From CAYMUR01 sp964393615 (GTDB lineage Bacteria > Planctomycetota > Planctomycetia > Pirellulales > Pirellulaceae): a stretch of 43,148 nucleotides of DNA. Of this stretch, positions 1 to 8,682 are shown piece after piece. The stretch covers positions 1 through 43,148 of the forward strand of contig CAYMUR010000036.1 in assembly GCA_964393615.1 (NCBI GenBank), written 5' to 3'. Positions within the stretch are counted from its first letter, which is position 1; every line of letters begins with the position of its first letter. The notes beneath the pieces are model-generated. The model did not search any database and had not been told where the DNA came from. It worked only from the letters and a program-made list of their open reading frames with translations. The translations under genes were made by a program, and so were the position numbers.

Positions 1-606
1 GTCTAACTGCCCTTCCTTGTTAAGGGGATAGCCTCGTAACTCACGTTTTTCATCCTGTCGTCGCCCGCTTTGTGCCACGTACAGGGTTTGGCTGTCGATC
101 GAAAAAAGCAGGCCATTTGGTCGGGTAGTGTCAAAAGTCATCCGTTCAATCGACCATGTTCTGTTAGGTTGTTGAGTTAGCCGGTAGACCGAATCATGGT
201 TTAGTTCCTTGTTACCACGATCAAAGCTGAATGGACCGGCAGCTCCCTCATAAAACGGGTCGGTAAACCAGATCCGACCTTGGCGATCGCTCACAAGATC
301 GTTAGGCATATTCAGGCGTTTTCCTTCAAACCGATCGGCCAGCACCGAGACCGTACCGTCTGCCTCGTATCGTGTGACACGTCGCGCGCCTCCTTCACAT
401 GCGTTCAGAAAACCAGAAGCGTCGATGGCCAATCCATTGGCGTAGTTCGTGCCTGAGAGATGGACAGTCGTTGAGTTGCTCTGAGGATCGAAGGCCATGA
501 TACGGCAGGCCTGGATTTGACTGTAATAGAGTTTCGTCCCTGTCCAAACGGGTCCTTCGCTGACGGCTCCATAAGGCGGTTGAACCAATTCAAAATTCCA
601 TGACAT
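1..606 (-). CDS. SMP-30/gluconolactonase/LRE family protein (3' part outside window)
   Basis: Calcium-dependent lactonase-type beta-propeller, expected to hydrolyse a sugar or related lactone. The frame is open from the ATG at 606 to the window edge (202 codons), so the C-terminus is missing. The early SEGPVW, the central NMPNDLVSD and the WFTDPFY strings are typical of the SMP-30 fold, where the Asn-Asp pair helps bind the metal. A GGAGT Shine-Dalgarno lies 8 nt before this ATG. No signal peptide is seen, so it is probably cytoplasmic. The next two genes (Gfo/Idh/MocA, SDR) run in the same direction upstream, which fits a sugar-acid or lactone catabolic group. The family is clear but the substrate cannot be told. 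Confidence 0.9.
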   Translation of the reverse strand, partial: MSWNFELVQPPYGAVSEGPVWTGTKLYYSQIQACRIMAFDPQSNSTTVHLSGTNYANGLAIDASGFLNACEGGARRVTRYEADGTVSVLADRFEGKRLNMPNDLVSDRQGRIWFTDPFYEGAAGPFSFDRGNKELNHDSVYRLTQQPNRTWSIERMTFDTTRPNGLLFSIDSQTLYVAQSGRRQDEKRELRGYPLNKEGQLD

Positions 607-877
607 GTTGTTACTCCGTGTGCCGACATTCGACGAGAGGTGTGCAGTGGAACCTGGTGACGGGAAAAACGATGAGACCGGCTACAAAGATCCAAGATTA
701 ACACCGAAAAGGATTTCGATGATTCACGATAAGGTCCAGCTAGGTCACACGCAATACTGCTTTACCAGTGTTGTGACCAGAGAGCATCGAAAAAGTTTAA
801 CACTTGGTAGTTGTCAAAATCACAGAAAATTCTGTTGATGCTAAACGATGACGTTAAAATACAGAATGCAGATAGAC

Positions 878-2074
878 TCACGCTTTTTCGAAACGCTGGA
901 TTATTTGGCCAGTCTCTTTATGACGCAAGACGATTTTGTGGGTACCGTTGGGCATACGTTCTTGCTTGAGAAGCACGTGATTGGTATCGTAGTCTCGCGT
1001 CACGGAAATATTTTCTACCTGGTCATGGCCACGCCAGATGGGAAGCTGAACCGGTTCCCATTTCTTGGACGTGATCGAATGGTAGGCGGCGTCGATAACT
1101 GCATTTACCACGTAACCATCATAGAACGATTCTTGCGGTGTGGTGTCCTCTTCCAGGCTGCTCAAAAAGTCCGTAAACATATCCACGTAACCCAAGGATA
1201 CTGGCTCGTCCCCGACGGGAAACAGCCATCCGCTGGATGATTCGACTTTTTCTGCTACATAACCTGATTCTCCGCCAGCGCTGTACATTTCGATTCCGGT
1301 GCGCAGCCAGTGATTGAGCCAGATCGTTCCCTCGGTACCAGACACTTCATCTCTCAAGTCCATACCACCACGAAATGTCCAGCTGACTTCAAATTGACCT
1401 ACCGCTCCATTTTCATAGCGGACCATTCCGATAGCATGGTCTTCAACGTCAATGGGATGAACTTGCGTGGCTGCCCAGCACACTACTTCCAACGGACGAA
1501 TGTCTTTGCCGATGAAATTGCGAGCAATCTCGATACAGTGACAGCCCATGTCAATGATCGCTCCCCCTCCGGACAAATCACGTTGGCAGAACCAATCACT
1601 ATGTGGACCGGGATGTGTTTCACGAGAGCGGACCCACAGTACATCACCAATTGCGCCATTGTGAACCGAGGTTAATGCCTTGAGAGTTTTGGGGGTATAG
1701 ACAAGGTCTTCCAGATAACCGTGATAGACCCCTGCTTTTTCGACTGCCTGTAGCATCGTTAACGCCTCGTTAGCATTACGTCCTAACGGTTTGGTACAAA
1801 GTACAGGTTTACCCGCTTCGACGGCAGCCAAAACAGCTTCTTCGTGCAGGTAGTTTGGTAAGGCGACTACCACGATGTCCACTTCGGGATGATCCACGGC
1901 TTCACCGAGGCTGGTGGTCCATTGAGAAATGTCCCATTTGTCGGCAAATCGTCGCGCATTTTCTTCTGTGCGCGAATATACCAATTGGATCCGATCACAC
2001 GCTCTATGGCCTTGGATGGCCGTTGCATAAAAATCAGCAATAAAACCGCTACCCAGCATAGCGATGCGTTGCAT
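878..2074 (-). CDS. Gfo/Idh/MocA family oxidoreductase
   Basis: NAD(P)-dependent oxidoreductase of 398 residues, probably acting on a sugar, inositol or related polyol. The N-terminal Rossmann fold starts at once with a glycine motif (LGSGFIADF, residues 7-15). TKPLGR near residue 94 is the usual [EK]KP motif with the lysine at the active site. The DMGCHCIEIAR segment is the typical substrate/catalytic helix with its conserved histidine. There is no signal peptide, unlike the second family member at 24111-25193. The start is supported by AAAGGAC 6 nt upstream. It lies between the SMP-30 lactonase and an SDR on the same strand, so a shared catabolic pathway is likely. The substrate is unknown. 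Confidence 0.9.
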   Translation of the reverse strand: MQRIAMLGSGFIADFYATAIQGHRACDRIQLVYSRTEENARRFADKWDISQWTTSLGEAVDHPEVDIVVVALPNYLHEEAVLAAVEAGKPVLCTKPLGRNANEALTMLQAVEKAGVYHGYLEDLVYTPKTLKALTSVHNGAIGDVLWVRSRETHPGPHSDWFCQRDLSGGGAIIDMGCHCIEIARNFIGKDIRPLEVVCWAATQVHPIDVEDHAIGMVRYENGAVGQFEVSWTFRGGMDLRDEVSGTEGTIWLNHWLRTGIEMYSAGGESGYVAEKVESSSGWLFPVGDEPVSLGYVDMFTDFLSSLEEDTTPQESFYDGYVVNAVIDAAYHSITSKKWEPVQLPIWRGHDQVENISVTRDYDTNHVLLKQERMPNGTHKIVLRHKETGQIIQRFEKA

Positions 2075-2137
2075 TGATTTGTCCTTTCGAGTTAACGGCA
2101 GGTTGTATCAAGACGGTAAAACCCAGGTGCCCCCGAT

Positions 2138-2911
2138 TTAACCGCGTGCAATGTAGGGCATTTTGGTTGCCATGACTGTCATAAACTGTACATTGGCTTC
2201 GAGTGGAAGATTGGCCATATAGACTACGGCCTGTGCCACGTGTTCGACTTCAAATTGAGGTTCTTGTAGGTAGTCACCATTTGCCTGGAGAGTTCCCTCG
2301 TCTTTATTGCTGTCGTTGGACATATCGGTTTTGGCATTTCCAATGTCAATCTGTCCACAGGCGATGTTGTATTGTCGACCTTCGAGTGACATGGATTTAG
2401 TCAAACCAGTGACGGCATGTTTGGTGGCATTGTAGGCGCTGGCATGGGGACGTGGGACATGGGCGGAGATGGAACCGTTGTTGATGATACGTCCACCCAT
2501 CGGCTGTTGCCTCTTCATGAGGTTGACTGCTTCCTGCGTACATAGAAATACACCAGTCAGGTTGACTGCGACGATTGTTTGCCACTGTTCGAGAGAAATG
2601 TCTTCGATTGGTGTTTTAGGGATATTCATACCAGCGTTGTTAAAAAGAACGTCGAGTCGTCCAAACGCGTCCAGCGTTTTGGTGAATAACTCGCGCACGG
2701 ATTCTGGTTGGCTGACGTCTGTTGGAATTGCCAGGATGCGTTGCTTGGATTCCTTGGCAGAATCAACGGTCTCTTTCAGTTGTGTTAACCGTCTGCCGGC
2801 GATAACAATCGAATAACCTTCACGAGCCAAGGCAAGTGCCGTTGCGCGGCCTACACCGGATCCGCCGCCTGTAATTAAACAAACTTTTTCCATGGTGTTG
2901 ATAGAAGGCAT
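2138..2911 (-). CDS. SDR family NAD(P)-dependent oxidoreductase
   Basis: Classical short-chain dehydrogenase, 257 residues. The cofactor motif TGGGSGVG lies at 14-21, NNAG at 91-94, and the catalytic Ser147, Tyr160 and Lys164 (YNATK) are all present. I chose the ATG at 2911 because AGGAA precedes it closely. An ATG six codons further in (2893) has no ribosome-binding site, and an upstream non-ATG start at 2929 is possible. It probably oxidises or reduces a sugar or hydroxy-acid intermediate together with the Gfo/Idh/MocA protein downstream. A 477-nt divergent gap separates it from the second SDR. The family is certain, the substrate is not. Confidence 0.9.
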   Translation of the reverse strand: MPSINTMEKVCLITGGGSGVGRATALALAREGYSIVIAGRRLTQLKETVDSAKESKQRILAIPTDVSQPESVRELFTKTLDAFGRLDVLFNNAGMNIPKTPIEDISLEQWQTIVAVNLTGVFLCTQEAVNLMKRQQPMGGRIINNGSISAHVPRPHASAYNATKHAVTGLTKSMSLEGRQYNIACGQIDIGNAKTDMSNDSNKDEGTLQANGDYLQEPQFEVEHVAQAVVYMANLPLEANVQFMTVMATKMPYIARG

Positions 2912-3388
2912 AGTATTCCTGATTGACAATTTATGTAAGGATAAACCATTCGTATCATATTTGTGGAGTCGACAATCGAGTTCCCACGGTCATTGTTTTG
3001 GGACGGAAAATGGTGGTAGTCATTAAAATACAGCCACAGCAATGGGAATAAGTTGTTTTTTGGCTGGAATTTCGTTTCGCTATCGATTTTGTCTTGCATC
3101 ATCCAACGAAGTCAAAACAGAATAACAATTTTCGATCAGCGTGTCGAATCGTGACTGCATTGTTCAGTGTTTAGGACATGATATGTGACAGCCTAGTTGC
3201 CTTAATGTTGATAATGCGGTGCGGAGTGTCTGTGAGATTATTGTTGTTTTGTGGCAGTGTGGAAAGGTAGCAATTTGTTGGAGAAGAGTGGCAAAGTGTA
3301 CCTGTGTGTGCCAAGGTTGCGCAGGTGTTTTCCTGTCGTGGCAATCTCGTTAAGATGAGTGGTTGTTGAAAGTTCGAAGGACAGAATC
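2912..3388. other. Divergent intergenic region between two SDR genes
   Basis: This 477-nt gap must hold the promoters for both flanking SDR genes. On the + strand GTGACA (3185-3190) and GATAAT (3210-3215) resemble -35 and -10 boxes, but the 19-nt spacer is long and the match is weak. No convincing ORF, RNA gene or strong inverted repeat was seen. Confidence 0.4.
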
Positions 3389-4186
3389 ATGAATGTGCAA
3401 CTAGACGACAAGGTTCTCATTGTAACGGGTGGCACGCAAGGCATTGGCGAGTCTATTGCGTTGCACGCTGCCGCATCAGGCGCGGCGGGAATCGTGATTT
3501 GTGGGCGACAGCAGGACAAGGGTAAACGTGTTGAGGCGGCAATAGAGGCAACAGGGTGTTCCGCCGTTTATGTGCCAGCCGATTTGTCACGGGTAGACGA
3601 TGGCCGTCATGTTGTGCAAGTCTGTGACGAGAGGTTTGGCCGGGTAGATTGCCTGGTCAATTCTGCGGCCGATACATCACGTGGTGATTTGGATAATACG
3701 AGTGTTGAGCTGTGGGATTATTTGTTTGCGCTCAATGTGCGTGCACCGTTCATTCTTACAAAAGAATGTGTGCGGATCATGCGACGAGAAAAAATTGCTG
3801 GAGGCATTGTCAATATTGTGTCAGTTGCTGGATATTGTGGCCAACCGATAATGGTGGGCTACAGTACGACCAAAGGCGCCTTGGCGACCTTTACATCGAG
3901 TTGTGCCAATGCCTTGAAGGAAGAACAGATTCGAGTTAATGGTATCATGTTGGGTTGGACCGACACTCCAGGCGAAGATGAGGTGATGCAAAAAAATGGC
4001 ATGCCAGAAAATTGGTTGGAAGTTGCCGAACAAGCGATGCCCTTTGGTCGTCTCATTAAGGCAGCTGAGGTGGCTAAACTCTGCTTGTACTTGTTGAGTG
4101 ACGAGTCCGGTGTCGTTACTGGTTCGTTGATAGACTATGCTCAACGAGCTACTTCATTTGTTCCACCGGTCAAGATTGAATGGTAG
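3389..4186 (+). CDS. SDR family oxidoreductase
   Basis: Short-chain dehydrogenase of 265 residues. TGGTQGIG (13-20) binds the dinucleotide, and Asn116, Ser145, Tyr158 and Lys162 (YSTTK) form the catalytic tetrad. The usual NNAG is NSAA at 91-94, a common variation. GAAGGA eight nt before the ATG at 3389 fixes this start. An in-frame upstream start would add ten unlikely residues. It is divergent from the other SDR and is followed after 180 nt by the secreted cyclase-family hydrolase. It probably acts on a small alcohol or ketone within the same catabolic block. Substrate and NAD/NADP choice cannot be settled by eye. Confidence 0.9.
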   Translation: MNVQLDDKVLIVTGGTQGIGESIALHAAASGAAGIVICGRQQDKGKRVEAAIEATGCSAVYVPADLSRVDDGRHVVQVCDERFGRVDCLVNSAADTSRGDLDNTSVELWDYLFALNVRAPFILTKECVRIMRREKIAGGIVNIVSVAGYCGQPIMVGYSTTKGALATFTSSCANALKEEQIRVNGIMLGWTDTPGEDEVMQKNGMPENWLEVAEQAMPFGRLIKAAEVAKLCLYLLSDESGVVTGSLIDYAQRATSFVPPVKIEW

Positions 4187-4366
4187 CCGGCAATACCTAA
4201 AAAAATCTGTATCGAGTTTAGTTCCGTGTTGGGTGTTTGTTGTACCGGATGACCCACATGTTCAAAAGAACACGGTCCAATCAATACCCCTGGTAGCAGT
4301 AGGTAGCTGTAATACTTTGGCACGTATAAAACATCATGGTTTATATATTCTAAGGAGAATTGTCAG

Positions 4367-5368
4367 ATGATCAATCGATGTTCACCGTATAGGCGCATTG
4401 TGCAGGCTCTGGGATTTATTGTGTTAGTGTTTAGTGTCTCGGGGGTGGGAAATGCACAATCCAATCGCAATATGACGAAGGCTGATGTCGATCGATTGAT
4501 TGAAGAATTATCGAACTGGGGTCGCTGGGGAAAGGACGATCAGCTTGGTGCCCTCAATCTTATTACCGAAGCAAAACGGCGAGAAGCAGCCAAGCTTGTC
4601 GAGTTAGGCATTTCGGTTTCCTTGGCACGGAATGTTGAAAAGGACAAGGCATCCGACAATCCTGACCCGTTTGAGCATACGATGTTACCGACGGTTGACA
4701 ACAAATGGGTCGTTGACCGGTTTACAGTTGCCTATCACGGGTATGCACATACACACATGGATTCTCTGTGTCATCTGTACCATCGTGGCAAGTTTTATAA
4801 TGGGTTTTCAAAAGACCGGGTGACGAGTGAAGGTGCGAAAGAGTTGAGCATTGACAATATCAAACAAGGTATCTTCAGCCGCGGTATTTTGATGGATATT
4901 CCCAGGTTGCGGGGGGTGGATTATTTGGAACCAGGTTCTCCAATATATCCTGAGGAACTTGAGGCGTGGGAGAACCGCGCTGGCATCACGGTTTCCAGCG
5001 GTGATATTGTTTTTATTTATACAGGTCGTTGGGCACGTCGCGAAAAGACCGGTGCTTGGGGTGTCAATACGACTGGGATGGCGGGATTGCATGCTTCGTG
5101 TGCAAAATGGCTCCACGCCCGTGACATTGCCATGCTTGGCAGTGATGCGGCGAGTGATGTGATTCCTTCAAGGGTGGCTGGAGTGGGACAACCGATTCAC
5201 TTGTTGACGTTGCACGCGATGGGCGTCCATATTTTTGACAATTGTGACTTGGAAGATTTAAGTGCCGTGGCAGCCAAGTACAAACGATGGGAGTTTTTAA
5301 TCACAGCCTCTCCAATTCCGGTGACGGGTGGCACCGGTTCACCATTAAATCCAATCGCGACGTTTTGA
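4367..5368 (+). CDS. Secreted cyclase-family (kynurenine formamidase-like) hydrolase
   Basis: Putative metal-dependent hydrolase of the cyclase family (Pfam cyclase, which includes kynurenine formamidase KynB and isatin hydrolase). The 333-residue product begins with a Sec signal peptide (hydrophobic core about 11-28, likely cleavage after GNA at 30), so it is exported. The metal/active-site signature is seen as HTHMDSLCH (128-136), corresponding to the family's HxDxPxH, with H130, D132 and H136 retained. A strong AAGGAG lies 9 nt before the ATG. Family members open cyclic amides or remove formyl groups. Its neighbours handle lactones and keto acids, so a ring-opening role is plausible but is inference. 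Confidence 0.85.
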   Translation: MINRCSPYRRIVQALGFIVLVFSVSGVGNAQSNRNMTKADVDRLIEELSNWGRWGKDDQLGALNLITEAKRREAAKLVELGISVSLARNVEKDKASDNPDPFEHTMLPTVDNKWVVDRFTVAYHGYAHTHMDSLCHLYHRGKFYNGFSKDRVTSEGAKELSIDNIKQGIFSRGILMDIPRLRGVDYLEPGSPIYPEELEAWENRAGITVSSGDIVFIYTGRWARREKTGAWGVNTTGMAGLHASCAKWLHARDIAMLGSDAASDVIPSRVAGVGQPIHLLTLHAMGVHIFDNCDLEDLSAVAAKYKRWEFLITASPIPVTGGTGSPLNPIATF

Positions 5369-5421
5369 AGAGATGTTTTGGCAGCTTGCTGACCCCATGC
5401 TGAAATTTTCGAGATCGAAAG

Positions 5422-7308
5422 TTATTGAGATGTTGGATGACAGGTTACTAATGCTTCGCTGACTTGTCCTTGTGACTCACCTGCGATACGAATTTCGGCG
5501 GTTAGCAAACGTCGTATGCGATCTGCTTTGTCAGGAGCAACTACCACAAAATGGAACTCGCCGCGCTCTCCTGCGGCGAGTTCTATACTTTGAAAATCAG
5601 AAGAGGTTTGCCAGCCAGCGGGCACCACCAGTCGTGCTTCATAGGTGGCTGACGCCTCAAGATTGTTCCGCACAAGAAGTTGATATTCCTGCTGTGTTCC
5701 CGGTTCCATGACCGCCAGGTAGGGCAATAACCGCGCCCAAAACAGGTCAATGTAGTGGTCCGCAGGTTCGGCCACGAGTTGTCGAAAAACGCGTTCTTTG
5801 CGCACGATGAAATCACAGTACGTATCGATATCCTGCTTCGTACAGGGTAGCACGTTCTGATGGCCTGGACAGATAAGTTCGGGGCTTATTTCCCGCATCA
5901 CTTCCGCACATTGGCGGTGCATTCCCAATTGGAAACTGTTTCGTAAAACGGTTGTCTGAAATGGCTTGATTTTGGTCTGACCTCCTGTGAATACTTCAGA
6001 CTCAAAGTAATTGTCACCGGTGAATGCTACTTTGCAGCCATCAATTTGTGCTGAGAATACTGAATGAAATTCGGTTTGACCAGGAGCAAAGCGAATCTGA
6101 AAATCGTATTCTTCCCACTGGAATGTTTCACCGTCTTGCAACCAGCGATCAATGCGAATTGGCTTGGGGAAAACGCAAGGTGTACTGGCCCATGCCGCTG
6201 GGTTGGCAAGCACCTGTCCTACTTCCTTCAGTGCCCAACACTGTGTGTTGTGATGTCGTTGTAAGAATGGAATGCCGCAAGTATGGTCGTCATGAATATG
6301 GGTAGGAACTACCAGGTCCAATTCGGTGACACCATATTCATCGCGCAACTCGTCCAGATGGTGTTCTACAAATCGCATGCTTTCCAAGCCATCGTGGTCG
6401 GCACCGATATGCATGTGTGGCGAGTATGCATGACCGTAGTCGACGAACATTGCTTTGCCGCTGTCACTGAGTACAACGTAAAAGTTCGAACAGGTCCAAA
6501 TGCCCCCCCAGAGTAAATGTCGCGAGAGGGGTACAAATTTGGGTTCAGGTAGAAAAATCGATTCTGGAATGCTATCACGTCCCGCGATTCGCATGCCTCT
6601 TCCTAAATCGACGCAGTTCATCAACCTTTTTTGTAAGACAGCAACATCGTGTGAAACTTCGGTGATCGGATCTCCATGAGACGGATAGCAGATGTCAACG
6701 TCTTGTTTGTTCAACGCCTGAATGGATTGAAGTGTGAAGAGAATACCTTCCATTGCCGCGTAGGTATATTCCATGGCATGTAACTGATAGAGTTTTCCTC
6801 CTTGGGTAAACAAGTCACCAGTGAAAGCGATTTTACAACCGTCTATCTGGACGAGTAACATACTCGATCCCAGTGTGTGTCCTTTGGCTGGAAGTATTTC
6901 AAAATGGTACCCTCGCCAATCGAATGACTCGTAGTCGGCCAGCACTGAATCTACTGGAATATTCTGACCCGTTGTGAAAAAGGTATTGCGGTCATTGTAA
7001 TTATCAAAGGTGCGACGAGTTTGCCAAAACAATTCAGCTTGATCAAATAAATGTCGTTCGTACTCGGGAACTGCCACCTTGGCCCCATGTTCCAGTAGTT
7101 GAGGAGTTCCTGTACATTGGTCACGATGATGATGCGTGTGTAATACCCATTCGACTCGTTGGACCTCCAGTTCGTCCAGGTGATTGAGTACCTCGCCAGA
7201 TCCTGAGTCAATGACTAAGGCATTTGTCCCTTCTACGATAACATAGACGTTGCAGGTATCGCGGAACTGGTAAAGGTGCTCTGACAGTTTTGTGAAGTGG
7301 TGTGTCAT
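5422..7308 (-). CDS. Two-domain MBL-fold metallo-hydrolase
   Basis: A 628-residue protein with two tandem metallo-beta-lactamase-fold domains (about 5-245 and 265-500) and a C-terminal domain of about 120 residues rich in beta strands. Domain 1 has THHHRDQ (58-64), with Gln where the canonical HxHxDH motif has its last His, plus GHT (H144), TGD (D165) and SHGD (H211). Domain 2 has a perfect THIHDDH (336-342), TGD (D432) and PGH (H483), but PGQT (Q411) where PGHT is usual, with His415 nearby. Each domain therefore lacks a different ligand. AGGAG 8 nt upstream fixes the ATG at 7308; a TTG at 7332 is less likely. It is divergent from the hydratase gene. A hydrolase or lactonase role is likely, the substrate unknown. 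Confidence 0.85.
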   Translation of the reverse strand: MTHHFTKLSEHLYQFRDTCNVYVIVEGTNALVIDSGSGEVLNHLDELEVQRVEWVLHTHHHRDQCTGTPQLLEHGAKVAVPEYERHLFDQAELFWQTRRTFDNYNDRNTFFTTGQNIPVDSVLADYESFDWRGYHFEILPAKGHTLGSSMLLVQIDGCKIAFTGDLFTQGGKLYQLHAMEYTYAAMEGILFTLQSIQALNKQDVDICYPSHGDPITEVSHDVAVLQKRLMNCVDLGRGMRIAGRDSIPESIFLPEPKFVPLSRHLLWGGIWTCSNFYVVLSDSGKAMFVDYGHAYSPHMHIGADHDGLESMRFVEHHLDELRDEYGVTELDLVVPTHIHDDHTCGIPFLQRHHNTQCWALKEVGQVLANPAAWASTPCVFPKPIRIDRWLQDGETFQWEEYDFQIRFAPGQTEFHSVFSAQIDGCKVAFTGDNYFESEVFTGGQTKIKPFQTTVLRNSFQLGMHRQCAEVMREISPELICPGHQNVLPCTKQDIDTYCDFIVRKERVFRQLVAEPADHYIDLFWARLLPYLAVMEPGTQQEYQLLVRNNLEASATYEARLVVPAGWQTSSDFQSIELAAGERGEFHFVVVAPDKADRIRRLLTAEIRIAGESQGQVSEALVTCHPTSQ

Positions 7309-7454
7309 GTGGACAGCTCCTGGGATTGGCAAATTGCCTTGGTGAAGGGAAGTCGCCTCGTCATGTGATGGATAAAGTGTCAGATATACAGGTAGGTGGC
7401 CGTGGTGTCGCTACCGTGATTTCAGGTGCAAAGTTTTATTCAGGGTATAGAAAA

Positions 7455-8294
7455 ATGTCGCTTTCCGATACAGCTTTCCATGAAGCTGCGAATTTTATCC
7501 AAAAGGGACGGACAAAACCGTCGATCGCCATTGGGCATTTACCGGAGGGTTGTCGGCCCCAAAATGCTGCTGATGCATTGGCCATTCAGGATGTTGTACA
7601 CCAGCGTTTGACGGCAGCTGGCTACGGCCAATTGGTGGGAACAAAAATTGGTTGCACTACTCAAGTGATGCAGGAGTATCTGGGAATCGATCAGCCATGT
7701 GTTGGAGGTATATTCGATAGCAGCACGCGGTATGTGGAAGGCAGCTTTGATTTTGATGATTTTTTGCATGTCGGTGTGGAATGTGAAATTGCTGCCACGA
7801 TTGGATCAGTGATTCGAGCTGCGGATGCGCCACACAGTCTAGACCACGTTTCCCAGGCGGTTGCGGCGGTCCACGCTGCGATTGAAATTGTAGATGACCG
7901 TTATGTTGATTTCACAGCACGCGTGCCTGACTGGCGCACTTGGTTGGCTGACGACTTCTTTGGTGCAGGTATCGTATTAGGAGAGCCGGTCGCCGATTGG
8001 AAAATGTTAGATTTACCATCGGTACAAGGTACCATGCGAATCAATGAAGTCGAAGTCGGAACAGGATACGGCCGCGACATCATTAATGGGCATCCGCTCG
8101 AAGCCCTGGTTTGGCTGGCAAACCACGAATCACAGCGCGGCCGGGACATACCTGCTGACTGGATCGTGATGTTGGGCAGCGTCGTACAAACGAACTGGCT
8201 TGTGCGAGGTGACGTTGTCGACGTAGAAATTGGTGGTCTGGGGCATGCCGTTGCACGATTTAACGGTGGCGAAAACGGGGATCCTGGAAAGTGA
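7455..8294 (+). CDS. 2-keto-4-pentenoate hydratase-like protein (FAH superfamily)
   Basis: Hydratase/decarboxylase of the MhpD-like branch of the fumarylacetoacetate hydrolase superfamily, 279 residues from the chosen ATG. The metal-binding acidic pair appears as VECEIA near residue 110, with IVDD further on, and the C-terminal region resembles the hydratase core. These enzymes add water to 2-oxo-4-enoic acids or decarboxylate oxo-acids in aromatic or sugar-acid breakdown. AGGG 9 nt before the ATG at 7455 supports the start. A longer in-frame form from about 7368 is possible but would run into the shared promoter region with the divergent MBL gene. Context suggests a keto-acid step in the local catabolic pathway. 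Confidence 0.85.
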   Translation: MSLSDTAFHEAANFIQKGRTKPSIAIGHLPEGCRPQNAADALAIQDVVHQRLTAAGYGQLVGTKIGCTTQVMQEYLGIDQPCVGGIFDSSTRYVEGSFDFDDFLHVGVECEIAATIGSVIRAADAPHSLDHVSQAVAAVHAAIEIVDDRYVDFTARVPDWRTWLADDFFGAGIVLGEPVADWKMLDLPSVQGTMRINEVEVGTGYGRDIINGHPLEALVWLANHESQRGRDIPADWIVMLGSVVQTNWLVRGDVVDVEIGGLGHAVARFNGGENGDPGK

Positions 8295-8387
8295 TGACGG
8301 CAGATGAATAATTGATTAGACACATGTTATGTGGATCGATGAGTCTGGCTGTACTCTTGCCACCGAAATTAATAATGATCACCATCG

Positions 8388-8424
8388 TTGCTTGACGGGT
8401 GTTTGTTTGCTTGACGGGTGTTTG
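8388..8424. repeat. 19-bp tandem duplication (2 copies)
   Basis: The 18-nt string TTGCTTGACGGGTGTTTG occurs at 8388-8405 and again, exactly, at 8407-8424, giving a period of 19. Only two copies are present and the region is noncoding. Confidence 0.9.
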
Positions 8425-8463
8425 CGAATGCGTGTTGCGAAAAAAATATCGCGCCGTGTCGTC

Positions 8464-8479
8464 GGCCTGGTCGCAGGCC
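8464..8479. other. Short GC-rich hairpin
   Basis: GGCCTG, a GTCG loop, then CAGGCC form a perfect 6-bp stem. No T-run follows on either strand, so it is not a classical terminator. Function unknown. Confidence 0.4.
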
Positions 8480-8595
8480 TCTTGCAGCGACAGAAGTGAC
8501 GTGAATTGTTTGGTGACTTTAGACAGCCGACCATGGGCGCGGGTGTAAAGGTATTGGGAGAAGTAGCAGGCCGAATCCGTTCACTTAGAGTTTGA

Positions 8596-8604
8596 TGGTA
8601 TAAT
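8596..8604 (+). promoter_or_regulatory. Extended -10 promoter-like element
   Basis: TGGTATAAT is a perfect TGn-TATAAT extended -10 box. No good -35 box is seen upstream. Transcription from it would run into the 3' end of the oppositely oriented PQQ-propeller gene, so any product would be antisense or a short RNA. Confidence 0.35.
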
Positions 8605-8654
8605 GGATTACCAACAAGGCAAATCTATATCCAATTTGGAAAGGATAAGAGTGG

Positions 8655-8682
8655 CGAAAAGCCTACGGCTTATTTTGTAGGC
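8655..8682 (-). terminator. Possible rho-independent terminator of the PQQ-propeller gene
   Basis: Read on the minus strand, GCCTAC and GTAGGC (8677-8682 and 8661-8666) pair around a 10-nt loop that contains the stop codon, and TTTT follows the stem. The stem is short and an alternative AAGCC/GGCTT stem overlaps it, so this is only a candidate. Confidence 0.35.

Larger units (their letters stand above)
8295..8662. other. Intergenic region with tandem duplication, hairpin and promoter-like site
   Basis: No gene is seen in this 368-nt stretch between the hydratase gene and the convergent PQQ-propeller gene. It does hold a 19-bp tandem duplication, a 6-bp hairpin and an extended -10 box, all listed separately. 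Confidence 0.5.

Noticed and set aside
5407..5420. TTTCGA-GA-TCGAAA palindrome between convergent genes as a terminator
   Set aside because: Short A/T-rich stem with a 2-nt gap that could not form a stable hairpin loop, and no T-run at the proper place.
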